Origin: Filimonas lacunae
Lineage (GTDB): Bacteria; Bacteroidota; Bacteroidia; Chitinophagales; Chitinophagaceae
Assembly (NCBI RefSeq): GCF_002355595.1
Contig: NZ_AP017422.1
Span: 3,658,001-3,722,000, forward strand
DNA length: 64,000 nt
Reading direction: 5' to 3'
Within the stretch, counting starts at the first letter, position 1, and each line of letters starts with the position of its first letter. This document shows positions 1 to 9,342 of this stretch, in pieces. Under the pieces are notes generated by a model. The model was given only the letters and a program-made list of their open reading frames with translations. It did no database searches and had not been told where the DNA came from. The position numbers were made by a program, and so were the translations under genes.

Positions 1-1053
1 GCCCTTTATGTCCTTTTAGTATTCACTATTATCAGCTGCAAGAAAGAGTATGCGATAAATGGGTATGTAGCGCCCGTTTCGCTTCCTGACTCTATTACAG
101 CCGTATATGGTGATACCCTCCGGTTTGCCCTACCGGACGATTATGCCCGCAATGCAGGCATCACCCTTTCCCTGCAACTGAATACGCCCAACCAGAAGGT
201 ACAGGCTACCGATTCGCTGGACGCGCTGATACGTAAGGCTATTGTGTTAACCTCTCAGCAAATGACCATCAGAACCGGCCTGTTATATCCCAACAATATG
301 TATTCTGCTACTTACGGGAACAGGCTTCCGGATACCTATGATATAACGTTACTGGTAGCCACCAGCAATGGTTTAAAGGGCGTGAGTAAAAGCTTTAAAC
401 TGAAAGTGCTGCCTGCATCACTGGGCATTAAAGAGATCAACAGCACCGATAACATTCCCTATGGTTACAGCCTGTATAGTGATGCGGGGGTGAAATATAC
501 CGTAGACTTTTCAGGCACCGATACCAGCAAAGCCACCCTGGAACTGTTTCAAAACGGACGGGAAGACAGCAACGTATGGCTATCGGGCAACCAGGTGGTG
601 ATTAATGCCGCTGCCGGCGATCCGGCTAAAAAAGCGGAATGGACTTATGACCTTATCCCTTCCCTGAGCAAGGATGGTTACACCATCGCCCGCAAGCAGT
701 TCAGGGCCGTATTGCTGCCTAAACCGAAGTTCTTTTATGGTACTTACTATGCCGATTATGACTTATCTGTGATCACTAACCGTGTGGTGATTGGCCTGGG
801 CAATGCGTATACTTCACCCGCTCCTGCTTTCAATCCTGCCAAATACAAAGGCAGTTTCCGGATAAGCAGTATTACTAAAGATGGTGCGGATTTTACCGAT
901 ACCGGCAAGTTGTTTAGTGTCAACAGCAGCACCGGGGCGGTTTCAGTAGCCAGTAACAGCACACTTACTATCGGTAATTATTCTTTAACGGTGGAAGCCA
1001 TCACTACCAATGATATTAGCCTTACAGCCACCTTTACACTGGTAATGGAATAA
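1..1053 (+). CDS. Surface lipoprotein of unknown function (5' partial)
   Basis: The frame is open from base 1. The first residues (LLVFTIISCKKEY) read as the end of a type II signal peptide with the lipobox Cys, so only a few codons are missing before the window. About 350 residues remain, rich in Ser, Thr, Asn and Gly and without catalytic motifs. The last 80 residues have the alternating pattern of a cadherin-like or Ig-like beta-sandwich ending in YSLTVEAITTNDISLTATFT. In Bacteroidota such proteins commonly lie at the end of polysaccharide loci as SusE/SusF-like surface glycan binders, but nothing upstream is visible to confirm that. A strong hairpin terminator follows the stop, so this is the last gene of its unit. 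Function is not recognised. Confidence 0.75.
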   Translation, partial: ALYVLLVFTIISCKKEYAINGYVAPVSLPDSITAVYGDTLRFALPDDYARNAGITLSLQLNTPNQKVQATDSLDALIRKAIVLTSQQMTIRTGLLYPNNMYSATYGNRLPDTYDITLLVATSNGLKGVSKSFKLKVLPASLGIKEINSTDNIPYGYSLYSDAGVKYTVDFSGTDTSKATLELFQNGREDSNVWLSGNQVVINAAAGDPAKKAEWTYDLIPSLSKDGYTIARKQFRAVLLPKPKFFYGTYYADYDLSVITNRVVIGLGNAYTSPAPAFNPAKYKGSFRISSITKDGADFTDTGKLFSVNSSTGAVSVASNSTLTIGNYSLTVEAITTNDISLTATFTLVME

Positions 1054-1080
1054 TTATCCATACGGCAATGGTGTTACCGT

Positions 1081-1117
1081 AACAAAGCAGCACCGGTTGG
1101 GGCTGCTTTGTTGTTTA
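1081..1117 (+). terminator. Rho-independent terminator after the lipoprotein gene
   Basis: An 11-bp perfect stem (AACAAAGCAGC at 1081-1091 with GCTGCTTTGTT at 1102-1112) with a short GC-rich loop is followed by a T-containing tail. It lies 27 bases after the stop of the upstream gene and separates it from the convergent minus-strand gene. Confidence 0.8.
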
Positions 1118-1169
1118 TAAAGTCCTGTATAAATAATGTATACCATAGAAGCGATCGAAGAAAACTACC

Positions 1170-1547
1170 TTATGATAACCCAAACAGGCGGCGCAGACTA
1201 CTTTTGCTATAGGCTGCTTTAGGTACTTTACCGGAACGGATAGCTCCTTTTCCTTCTAATGATATAACCGAAGTTTTTAAACGATGCTTTTCGGAAAGCT
1301 CTTCCAACGCTGCATCCATATCCTCCACATTCAGGCTTATAGCGATACCCGCCTTGGCTCCCTGGTCAATAATACGGGCCAGTACCCTGCCGGAAGATTC
1401 TTTTTCGATGAGTAAACTTTCAAATTCCTTCAACGCATCTTTGAGGGCTACTACGGGTTGCAACTGTACCCCGATGTTCAATAAAGGCCATTTGTAAAAA
1501 ACACCATGTTCGTTTTCACTCCACAATTCTGGATTTGGCTCTGCCAT
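1170..1547 (-). CDS. Hypothetical protein, 125 aa
   Basis: A small cytosolic protein with no signal peptide and no membrane segment. The frame is open 14 codons further upstream, but the ATG giving MAEPNPELWSENEHG is preferred because the upstream extension is Cys-rich and unlike a mature N terminus. The middle is amphipathic and acidic (ALKDALKEFESLLIEKESSG), and the last 30 residues are basic and serine-rich. It is convergent with the lipoprotein gene upstream. It is followed at higher coordinates by another unknown gene on the same strand 114 bases away. I do not recognise a family. Confidence 0.5.
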   Translation of the reverse strand: MAEPNPELWSENEHGVFYKWPLLNIGVQLQPVVALKDALKEFESLLIEKESSGRVLARIIDQGAKAGIAISLNVEDMDAALEELSEKHRLKTSVISLEGKGAIRSGKVPKAAYSKSSLRRLFGLS

Positions 1548-1661
1548 ACAAAACAGTAATTTGGTGCAAATATAAAGGCCGTTCTTCATTCTGCGAGCAG
1601 ACTGCCGTTAGTTATACATCCGGCAGCAGGAAAAGTAAATCACCCGGTAGTGGCATTCTCA

Positions 1662-2429
1662 CTAAACTTCGGGGTTTTCTCCGATTTCCACCTTGGTCAC
1701 CCCATTGCTTTTGGAAAGGTATTTCAGTAAAGCTTTCAAAAACACCGGGCCTGCCGAACCGGTATCTATCTCTAGTATCAGTCGGTTTTCCTGCACTTTA
1801 CCTCTCACACTATGCACTACACCATCATCACCGCCTTTTTTCTCCGACTTTACATTAAAAGCTGCTACTACATCATATATTCCCTGTAGCAAATCGTCCG
1901 CTCTGGTGTTATCTTTCAGCCAAATCGTCATCTCCATATCCATATGCAAACGATGAATCACCAGTTCGTAACCGGGATTCTTTAGCCGGAAAGGCAATTC
2001 TTCTTTGGGATGTAGTTGTTGATGATATAACAACGGATCCATCCCTTCCAACCAAAACTCAATATCCACACAGTCAATATCTGTATCCTCCATAGCATAG
2101 ATTCTGCCCGAAGCCGATTTCCAGGCTACCATAACCGGGTTCCAGTTATGACTGATATAAATGTTGGCATTGTACCTGGAAACTTCCCCCGGTGTAAAAG
2201 TTAACATGGGCGGATACCCTTCCGGGGCACGCATAGGCAGGTTTAATTCTATCAGCTTATTTACTTTTATACCGGTATGTAGCTCAAAATACCGCGTCAA
2301 TTGCTGATCCAAACAGGTGGCGAAAGTTATCGAAACTTCTATTTCATGATTTCGCTTGAAATTCCAGCAGTGGTATTCTACATTTTTAAGTAATGTTTTA
2401 TGATCCAGGGTAGCATTCAATAAATCCAT
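1662..2429 (-). CDS. Hypothetical protein, 255 aa
   Basis: A soluble protein starting MDLLNATLDHKTLLKN, with no signal peptide or transmembrane segment and no catalytic signature I recognise. It contains acidic and aromatic stretches (EDTDIDCVDIEFWLEG near residue 120) and a C-terminal region that alternates beta and alpha (LILEIDTGSAGPVFLKALLKYL). It shares its strand with the 125-aa unknown protein; the 114-base gap allows co-transcription. Codon use resembles its neighbours, so no sign of transfer. Function unknown. Confidence 0.6.
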   Translation of the reverse strand: MDLLNATLDHKTLLKNVEYHCWNFKRNHEIEVSITFATCLDQQLTRYFELHTGIKVNKLIELNLPMRAPEGYPPMLTFTPGEVSRYNANIYISHNWNPVMVAWKSASGRIYAMEDTDIDCVDIEFWLEGMDPLLYHQQLHPKEELPFRLKNPGYELVIHRLHMDMEMTIWLKDNTRADDLLQGIYDVVAAFNVKSEKKGGDDGVVHSVRGKVQENRLILEIDTGSAGPVFLKALLKYLSKSNGVTKVEIGENPEV

Positions 2430-2556
2430 GGTAAAGCAGTTTTGGGGTTCTCTTCTTTAGTCTGAAAAAATAAGCATATCCCTATACATATAAGCATCTT
2501 TTTTAGCAAAACGCTCCCATTACTGCATCAGCCATACCTTCTATTTTATACAAACC

Positions 2557-4710
2557 TCAACTACGATTACCCGTTTTAGCCTGGCGTACGGCCGCTTCTT
2601 TGGTCAATTTATACACCACACTTACACGCAATCGCGCCCCGTTAAAACGGCTCATGGTATTCAGCAGATAATCCTTTTTCTCCATACGCGTATAGTAACG
2701 CCGGGTATCCAAGATATTGGTTGCATCTGCCACCAGGGAAAGCCGGTCGCTCCATAGTTTTTTATTCAAACCCATATCTACCCAATACAAGGAGCGGGTT
2801 ACACTTTGCGCGGCAGGGTCTGTACCCCTGGCATTACAGCGCACCTGCATTCCTATACCGTAAGGCAACTTTACCTGCGCGCTTATACGTCCACTGCAAT
2901 TAAAGCCATTGTAGGCAAAATCAAATCCATCGTACTGGCCCGATTGCCGGAAATAAAACAAATTGCCATCCATACTTAGCTGTAATGCAGATACAGCGCT
3001 GTATTGCATGGTTAATTCCAGTCCCACACGACTTTCCCCGGAAATATTCACCGGCATAGTAATAAAAACACCATGAGCATTACGCCAGGTATATTCAGCA
3101 AACGGCGACATAGTATGCTGATAAAACAAGGTGGGATTAACGGTAAATTTCCCGCTACGTCTCAGCAATCCCAGTTCGCATAAGGAAGTATAAGAAGGAT
3201 TCAGTTGCGGGTTGCCTGTGTAGCGTGAAGTTATATCTGTAAGCTCTGCAAAGGGTGATAACTGTGCCAAAGCAGGTCTGCTGATACGGCTGCTATAATG
3301 CACCTGAAGAGTTGTTATCTCATTCACACTATAGTCAATATGCAGAGAAGGAAAAACACGCAGGTAATTTTTATGTTCTTCATATACTTCACCAGCCCCT
3401 CTGAGGCCAATAGCCGTATATTCCAGGCGTATACCTGCCAGGTAATTCCATTTACCACGCTTATGGTTACCCTGCAGGTAAGCTCCCTGTATGTGCTCCC
3501 GGTAGCGTATACCACTATTCATACCATCATACACTTTGTAGCCGCTATCCTGCTGTTGCTCGGCCAGGAAATCGTAGCGTACATTCCGGGCTTCTGTTTT
3601 AATACCTGCTTCCAGACGGCTGCTGGTACCCAGTGGCTGCACCCAATCTGTTTGTAACAGTAAATCATGGCTGGCATTATCATTATTCGTACGCATAGCC
3701 GGGTAAGCCACACGCTCCGGGTAAATTTTACCTGTGAACAGCTGCCAGTTTTTACGGCTGTTCCACCAGTCATACTGCACATCCACCGTCCATTTTCGTC
3801 CGGACTGGTTAAACAACCGTGTATAATTATATTCCAGCTGATTGTAATTACGATGTTCCCATGATTCCCCTTCGCGTTGCCGTATACTATCTGTCACCTC
3901 GTGGTAATAATGGTAATCCAGCCAGGTTTTATCGTGGTCATGTGTACCATTCCATAAATAAGCCAGCGTCATCGTTTGCTTATCCGTTAGCCGGTAATCC
4001 ATCCCGGTATACAACATTTTACCATCGTCGTGCCTGTTCTCTTTTTGATCCATCGCTAAAGTATAGGCAGGTGTAACCTGTTCAGAAGCATACAATCCCC
4101 GGTAATCAGATTTGCGGATGCCCAGTGTAGAAAAGAAGTTGAAACGGTCTGATTGATAGTTAAGGCTGGGATTGAAACGGGTATCGTTCGGGAAACCTGC
4201 GGTTATCTGCACCTGTCCGTTAAAACCTGCTTTATGGTTCTTTTTCAGAATGATATTGATGATACCTGTAGCACCAGCAGCATCGTAACGGGCAGAGGGG
4301 CTGGTAATCACTTCAATCCTTTCTATCTGTGCCGCCTGTAACTGTTCCAGCATGTTGCCCTGGGTTAAACCTGACCGGCGGCCGTTAATCAGTACCGTTA
4401 CCCCAGGGTTTCCGCGCAACAGCACCTGCCCCTGCGGACTTACACTTACCGAAGGCAGTCCGTTTAATACATCACTGGCACTACCGTTTTGCGATAGTAT
4501 GTCTTTTCCCACTTCAAACACCTTTTTATCCGGCAGTAGTGTTAACGCATTTTTGCGGCCCGTAACCACCACACCGGGCAACAGGTTTTTACCTGTCATT
4601 ACCTGCTGGCTATCAGGCAGTGCACGTTTAACCGTATCAGTTTGGGCATAGTTTCTGTTAGCCACCAGGCAACAAAGAATGAGCATTAGGTATGTTTTTA
4701 TGGGTTTCAT
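2557..4710 (-). CDS. TonB-dependent outer-membrane receptor (OMP_b-brl_3 type)
   Basis: Outer-membrane receptor of about 717 residues that would import a ligand using TonB energy. The ATG at 4710 is chosen because it gives a clean signal peptide (MKPIKTYLMLILCCLVANRN); the frame extends 32 codons upstream but that stretch is not signal-like. The plug domain lies at roughly residues 50-165 with the conserved pattern NGRRSGLT, IERIEVITSPSARYDAAGAT and INIILKK; the rest is a beta barrel rich in Tyr, Asn and Arg. It lacks the N-terminal carboxypeptidase-regulatory-like domain found in many relatives, and it has no SusD partner, so it is not a classic glycan importer. It is divergent from a LytS/LytTR pair over 109 bases, which suggests that pair may control it. 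Substrate unknown. Confidence 0.85.
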   Translation of the reverse strand: MKPIKTYLMLILCCLVANRNYAQTDTVKRALPDSQQVMTGKNLLPGVVVTGRKNALTLLPDKKVFEVGKDILSQNGSASDVLNGLPSVSVSPQGQVLLRGNPGVTVLINGRRSGLTQGNMLEQLQAAQIERIEVITSPSARYDAAGATGIINIILKKNHKAGFNGQVQITAGFPNDTRFNPSLNYQSDRFNFFSTLGIRKSDYRGLYASEQVTPAYTLAMDQKENRHDDGKMLYTGMDYRLTDKQTMTLAYLWNGTHDHDKTWLDYHYYHEVTDSIRQREGESWEHRNYNQLEYNYTRLFNQSGRKWTVDVQYDWWNSRKNWQLFTGKIYPERVAYPAMRTNNDNASHDLLLQTDWVQPLGTSSRLEAGIKTEARNVRYDFLAEQQQDSGYKVYDGMNSGIRYREHIQGAYLQGNHKRGKWNYLAGIRLEYTAIGLRGAGEVYEEHKNYLRVFPSLHIDYSVNEITTLQVHYSSRISRPALAQLSPFAELTDITSRYTGNPQLNPSYTSLCELGLLRRSGKFTVNPTLFYQHTMSPFAEYTWRNAHGVFITMPVNISGESRVGLELTMQYSAVSALQLSMDGNLFYFRQSGQYDGFDFAYNGFNCSGRISAQVKLPYGIGMQVRCNARGTDPAAQSVTRSLYWVDMGLNKKLWSDRLSLVADATNILDTRRYYTRMEKKDYLLNTMSRFNGARLRVSVVYKLTKEAAVRQAKTGNRS

Positions 4711-4819
4711 GTAACAAGAATAAAACAACAGTAACAGGCAGTTTCTATCTCTTCCGTCAACTGCACTATCCTCTTGTGAACAACATGAAAACCTTCCCGT
4801 TTCCACTTACATTTACAAT

Positions 4820-6412
4820 ATGCAAATACGGCTGCTTTTCTGTTTTGTAATAATATTCGCTTCATGTAACCAGGAAATAAGGTATACCACCGCTGACCCA
4901 CATGTTGAAACCACTGGTGGTAACCGGTTTCATGCGCAGATACCTCTGGATATACAGGAGAAAAAATTCACTACCCCACTAGGTGTGGAAATGCATGGCT
5001 TTGGCGCATTTGAAGTATACTGGGATAGTTACCGGCTGGGCCAAAACGGTACCCCGGCATTAGATGGCCGCCCCGAAGTACCAGGTACTGAAACCAGCTA
5101 TTACCAGGTACCTGATAGTCTCTCAGGCCTTGGCCATCACCTGGTAACCGTTAAGGGCACGCAAGCTTTTTTGCCACAGGAATACCAACGGATTGCGGCC
5201 AAGCCCGATAGCTATCTGAAAATGCTGCAACGGCCATTGAAAAACCTATCCATGGTAAACCTGATGGCCGGGGCTTTTTTAATGGCCGCGTTCTATTATG
5301 CCTTCCTGTACTTTAACAGTCATTCAAAAACAGGCACCACTATTCTGTTTGCCCTTATTTGTTTGTTGTTTTTTTTGCTGCTAACAGCAGAATACATCAA
5401 ATTTTATGTAAACATTCCCTATACATCTTTCTATACCCGGCTTTCTATTATAGGGTGGCTTACTTTTGCTACTGCTGTATTAACGCCACTGTATTTTGCC
5501 ATTCACTATCGCACCCCCTACATTACTGCCATTACGCTTTTACTGATAATAACATTACTGGTAGTGCACGGCATATACTACGAACAATACGACTATACCG
5601 CTCATATGTATAGTATTGTGTTATGGTTTGCATCTGTGCTTATTTTATTATACAACCTTATAAAAAAACAGAAAAGCGCCTTGCTCATGCTGACGGGTTT
5701 TGGTCTTTCTATGATTGTGCATCAGTATATCTTTTACGATTATGGATTATACATTTCATTTACCATCATCCTGCTATTCATTCTGTACCTGCAAACTGTT
5801 AGTGCACGTCAACTGGAACAGGCACATCAATCTTCCCAGCTATTATCAGCACGCCTGCAGCTGGAACTGGTGAAGAAAAATATTCAACCTCATTTTTTGC
5901 GCAATACGCTTACCTCTCTTATTGATTGGGTGGAAGATTCACCAGCAGAAGGCGTTCTTTTTATCAAGGCTTTATCCGATGAATTTGACAGTATGCTGGA
6001 AATGTCAAACGAAACACTGGTGCTTATTCAACAGGAAATAACCTTATGCAAACAACACATTGCTATTATGCAATACCGGAAAGAAGTAAGCTACACCTGG
6101 GAAGATGCTGATATAGACCCTACAGAAACGATTCCCCCGGCCGTTTTACTTACGCTGGTAGAAAATGGCATTACGCATAGCATACCGGTGAATAACTGCA
6201 TCCGGTTTGTATTACATTTTCACCGAACCGCCACCGGCAAAGAGTATATACTGGAAACCTATGGAGAAAACAGGAAAACAATCAAAAAAGCAGGCGGCAA
6301 TGGCTTTCGTTATATACAGGCCAGGCTAACAGAAAGCTATGGCACCCAATGGCAATTCAGTTCTCACCCTTTTCCCGGCGGATGGCGGAATACCATTCAT
6401 TTGCCATTATGA
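4820..6412 (+). CDS. LytS-type sensor histidine kinase with extracytoplasmic domain
   Basis: Membrane sensor kinase of 530 residues, the input half of a two-component pair with the next gene (stop and start overlap as ATGA). The N terminus is a signal sequence with a lipobox-like FASCN, then about 125 residues outside the membrane, then a block of roughly seven hydrophobic helices (about residues 145-330), a short coiled coil, and the His_kinase domain. The phosphoacceptor motif is NIQPHFLRNTLTSL (His near residue 357) and the ATP-binding N-box is LTLVENGITHS (near residue 450). The layout resembles 7TMR-DISM sensors. The G-box region is short, as usual in this family. The divergent TonB receptor is a likely target. 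Stimulus unknown. Confidence 0.85.
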   Translation: MQIRLLFCFVIIFASCNQEIRYTTADPHVETTGGNRFHAQIPLDIQEKKFTTPLGVEMHGFGAFEVYWDSYRLGQNGTPALDGRPEVPGTETSYYQVPDSLSGLGHHLVTVKGTQAFLPQEYQRIAAKPDSYLKMLQRPLKNLSMVNLMAGAFLMAAFYYAFLYFNSHSKTGTTILFALICLLFFLLLTAEYIKFYVNIPYTSFYTRLSIIGWLTFATAVLTPLYFAIHYRTPYITAITLLLIITLLVVHGIYYEQYDYTAHMYSIVLWFASVLILLYNLIKKQKSALLMLTGFGLSMIVHQYIFYDYGLYISFTIILLFILYLQTVSARQLEQAHQSSQLLSARLQLELVKKNIQPHFLRNTLTSLIDWVEDSPAEGVLFIKALSDEFDSMLEMSNETLVLIQQEITLCKQHIAIMQYRKEVSYTWEDADIDPTETIPPAVLLTLVENGITHSIPVNNCIRFVLHFHRTATGKEYILETYGENRKTIKKAGGNGFRYIQARLTESYGTQWQFSSHPFPGGWRNTIHLPL

Positions 6413-7110
6413 ACATACTAATACTGGAAGATGAAATGCGCATAGCCCGCAGGCTTACCCGCATGACCAAACAATATTTTGAATACCAGCCGGCTCATAT
6501 TGAGCTGTGCGACGCCCTGCCAAAAGGTTTGGCCTACCTGGAAAAGCACCCGGTAGACCTGTTGTTACTGGATTTGAACCTGAATGGAGAAGATGGCTTT
6601 GATGTGTTACAGGCCATGGTATCCCGCTCTTTTCACACCATTATTGTATCGGCCCATACCGATAAAGCCATTACTGCTTTTGCTTATGGTGTATTGGATT
6701 TTGTGCCCAAACCGTTTGATGTCCCGCGTTTGTTTAAAGCTTTTGACCGCTTACGTAACACCACACCTGCGCCGGAACAAGCGCTGCAACACCTGGCCGT
6801 ACGCACAGCAGGTACGCTTAAACTGATACCGCTGGCCAGTGTGCAACGCATTACAGGAGCTGGTAACTATTCAGAACTGTTGTTATTCAATGGCCACACC
6901 GAGCTGCACGACAAAAGCCTGGACACCCTGGAACAACTGCTGCCCCACGATCAGTTTGTGCGCATACACCGCTCGTACATTACGCGGTGGCAGGATTGTG
7001 AAAAGCTGCTGATTGAACCCGGAGGCAGGTATTCACTGCAATTGAAAAACGGGGAGCTATTACCGGTTGGGCGATCCCGGTATAAAGAATTGCGTAACCA
7101 GTTGGGGTAA
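6409..7110 (+). CDS. LytTR-family response regulator
   Basis: Response regulator of 233 residues: receiver domain (1-120) and LytTR DNA-binding domain (about 140-233). The start at 6409 overlaps the kinase stop (ATGA), implying translational coupling; the frame is open further upstream but that would bury the start in the kinase. The receiver has ILEDEMRIARRL with the acidic pocket, the phospho-Asp in LLLLDLNLNGEDG, and KPF near the end of the domain. The LytTR part has VQRITGAGNYSELLLFNG and FVRIHRSYITRW, typical of the family. Expected to bind direct repeats near its own and the receptor promoter. Confidence 0.9.
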   Translation: MNILILEDEMRIARRLTRMTKQYFEYQPAHIELCDALPKGLAYLEKHPVDLLLLDLNLNGEDGFDVLQAMVSRSFHTIIVSAHTDKAITAFAYGVLDFVPKPFDVPRLFKAFDRLRNTTPAPEQALQHLAVRTAGTLKLIPLASVQRITGAGNYSELLLFNGHTELHDKSLDTLEQLLPHDQFVRIHRSYITRWQDCEKLLIEPGGRYSLQLKNGELLPVGRSRYKELRNQLG

Positions 7111-7259
7111 AGAAAGTTTCCCACTGTAACAGGAAACAGGAAACAGTTGTGCTACAACAGAAAGCTGGAACGCCGATAAAGAAATTAGTAGCAGGAAATA
7201 AATGAAAGCAACAAAAACAAACCAAAGGTGCCTGATTTACGTTCTTATGGACAAAATAT

Positions 7260-8765
7260 ATGAAGAGATTCCTGCCCTTTTTTGTTGTGCCTTTTTTGTT
7301 TGCCTGTAAAAAAAACAATGATGATGCAGTTAACCCGAAACCTGATGTTGTATTCTGGGGCCTTACCTCTAACAACCAGCTTATCCGGTATAATACCAGT
7401 GCCACACAAAGCCCTATTGAAACAGTAGCAGTTTCCGGCTTAACCAGCGGTGAAAAATTAATGAGCATTGATTTCAGACCCTCCACCGGACAATTATATG
7501 CGCTGGGCAATAGTAGCAGGTTGTATACCATTAACCTGGGGGCAAACAAGGGCGTTGCTACAGCATTAGGTACAGCAGCATTTTCACCTGCCGTTAGCGG
7601 TACTATCGCTTCTATTGACTTCAACCCCACAGTGGACAGAATCAGACTGGTAACAAATACAGGACAAAATTTGCGATTGCATCCCGAAACCGGGGCTGTA
7701 GCAGCTACAGATATCGCCATTAACGGTGTTACAGGAGCCTCTGTAACCGGTGTGGCTTATACCAACAGTATTTCCGGCGCTGTTACTACCAGTTTATTTG
7801 ACATTGATGTTACCAACAAAAAACTATACAAGCAAAGTCCACCTAATGATGGCAAGCTCGTTGAAGTAGGTAGTATTACTGCCAGTTTTACCGGTCAGGC
7901 AGGTTTTGATATCAATGCAGACAATAGCAGCATATTAGCTGCATTTACTACATCAGATGGAACTACAAAAATGTATACACTGGACACAGCCAATGCCAAC
8001 ACTGCGTTCATTGGCACTACGTCCACATCATTAATAGATATCGCCATCCCCACCAACGCAGTGGCCTATGCTGTTAGCGATGCACAGGCCCTTCAGATTT
8101 TTAATCCACTTACCAACACACAGATTACCAGTAAAACAATTGCCGGTTTAGGCGTTGGCGAGTTTATTGCAGGTATTGATTTCAGACCAGCTAATGGCCA
8201 GTTGTATGGCATTTCGCTTACATCAACCGGAGATGTGGCCCGTATCTATACCTTTAACCTGGGCACTGGCGCGGTTACGGCTGTAGGTAGCACATTGAGT
8301 ATTACCACCGGCACTACAGCTGTAGGATTCGATTTCAATCCAACGGTAGACAAAATAAGACTGGTAACCAACCTTGGGCAAAACATGCGTCTGAACCCTG
8401 CCGATGCAACTATCGCGGGATCTGATGTGGCACTGAATCCTGGCACCCCTGCTGTAACCGGAGCTGCCTATACCAATAGTTTTGCCGGTGCTACTACTAC
8501 CACTCTGTTTGTATTAAACAGCACCAGATTATTTAAACAAGACCCTCCCAATAATGGTTTGCTTACTGACATAGGCCCATTAGGTATTACTGCCGAAAGT
8601 CAAAGCGGGTTTGATATAGGAGGAACATCTAACCAGGGATATGCTTTATTGACTTCCGGAGGTACTACGAAATTATATACTGTAAATACTACTACCGGCG
8701 CTGCAGTTAGTGTACGTGAGTATCCTAATAAGATTACGGGTTTAGCCATTGGCGGCGGATTTTAA
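7260..8765 (+). CDS. Lipoprotein with two tandem DUF4394 domains
   Basis: Exported lipoprotein of 501 residues. MKRFLPFFVVPFLFACKKNN is a type II signal peptide with Cys 16. The mature part is two copies of one module, about 25-265 and 266-500. Each has IDFRPSTGQLYAL or IDFRPANGQLYGI, then DFNPTVDRIRLVTNTGQN or DFNPTVDKIRLVTNLGQN, then GVAYTNS or GAAYTNS, then a final FDI/GFDI strand. DUF4394 is predicted to be a beta-propeller-like fold of unknown role, often extracellular. The 149-base gap from the response regulator and the strong terminator after it make it a separate unit or the last gene of the LytTR operon. No enzymatic residues recognised. Confidence 0.85.
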   Translation: MKRFLPFFVVPFLFACKKNNDDAVNPKPDVVFWGLTSNNQLIRYNTSATQSPIETVAVSGLTSGEKLMSIDFRPSTGQLYALGNSSRLYTINLGANKGVATALGTAAFSPAVSGTIASIDFNPTVDRIRLVTNTGQNLRLHPETGAVAATDIAINGVTGASVTGVAYTNSISGAVTTSLFDIDVTNKKLYKQSPPNDGKLVEVGSITASFTGQAGFDINADNSSILAAFTTSDGTTKMYTLDTANANTAFIGTTSTSLIDIAIPTNAVAYAVSDAQALQIFNPLTNTQITSKTIAGLGVGEFIAGIDFRPANGQLYGISLTSTGDVARIYTFNLGTGAVTAVGSTLSITTGTTAVGFDFNPTVDKIRLVTNLGQNMRLNPADATIAGSDVALNPGTPAVTGAAYTNSFAGATTTTLFVLNSTRLFKQDPPNNGLLTDIGPLGITAESQSGFDIGGTSNQGYALLTSGGTTKLYTVNTTTGAAVSVREYPNKITGLAIGGGF

Positions 8766-8827
8766 CCCTTATTTATTTGAAGGCTCCTACCCGTTCAGGC
8801 CAGATAAAACAGTGAAGTGCTCACTAA

Positions 8828-8870
8828 GAAACGCCTCCAAAGTCATTGATTTTGGAGGCGTTTCCTTTGC
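8828..8870 (+). terminator. Rho-independent terminator after the DUF4394 gene
   Basis: A perfect 14-bp stem (GAAACGCCTCCAAA at 8828-8841 with TTTGGAGGCGTTTC at 8851-8864) followed by CTTTGC. It lies 60 bases after the stop. A 61-codon frame overlapping it is therefore not taken as a gene. Confidence 0.85.
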
Positions 8871-9070
8871 TATGTAACGAGTATAGTAATGGGCAAGCGA
8901 TTGAGTTAGAAAAACTGCCTGATATGCTCAATAATGGCATCGAGGTAGCTCAAATACCACGAATTATCCTACAAAAACCACAATTTAGCCATTGTCTTGC
9001 GCTGTTTCATTGCTTTCTTTTGTATAATTAACAGGTCGCTCTCTTGATAACCACTATCCAATCCGGCAGT

Positions 9071-9292
9071 ATGATGATATTAATATTCTACACAGGAATC
9101 AGCGATGAACTTAGTAAAGCATTTATATCTCCCTTACTAAACCTGCTTGTTGGTAATGGTAACTGGTCTGTTGATCTGGACGATTGTGACAAAGTTCTAC
9201 GGGTGGAATATAGCAATGATATTTCAGATAAAATTGTTCATACGCTTCATGCCTGCGGTTTTGATTGCACACCAGTGCCTGTTGTACTATAG
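9071..9292 (+). CDS. Small hypothetical protein, HMA-like pattern
   Basis: A 73-residue protein. Two adjacent ATG codons (9071, 9074) open MMILIFYTGISDELSK; the frame also extends 9 codons upstream, but the beta-strand MILIFYT is the natural beginning of the fold. The order strand (ILIFYT), helix (LSKAFISPLLNLLVG), strand (WSVDLDDCDKVLRVEY), helix (ISDKIVHTLHACGF), strand (CTPVPV) is the beta-alpha-beta-beta-alpha-beta pattern of small ferredoxin-like, heavy-metal-associated-type proteins, though the CxxC metal motif is absent. Similar short orphan proteins are common in Chitinophagaceae. Function unknown. Confidence 0.5.
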   Translation: MMILIFYTGISDELSKAFISPLLNLLVGNGNWSVDLDDCDKVLRVEYSNDISDKIVHTLHACGFDCTPVPVVL

Positions 9293-9342
9293 TACCTCAT
9301 ACATAAATACAACGCTTCTATCGCAATAGCTTACAGGAAGAA

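Noticed and set aside
8846-9031. 61-codon plus-strand frame
   Set aside because: Starts inside the loop of a strong terminator hairpin; no family or ribosome site.
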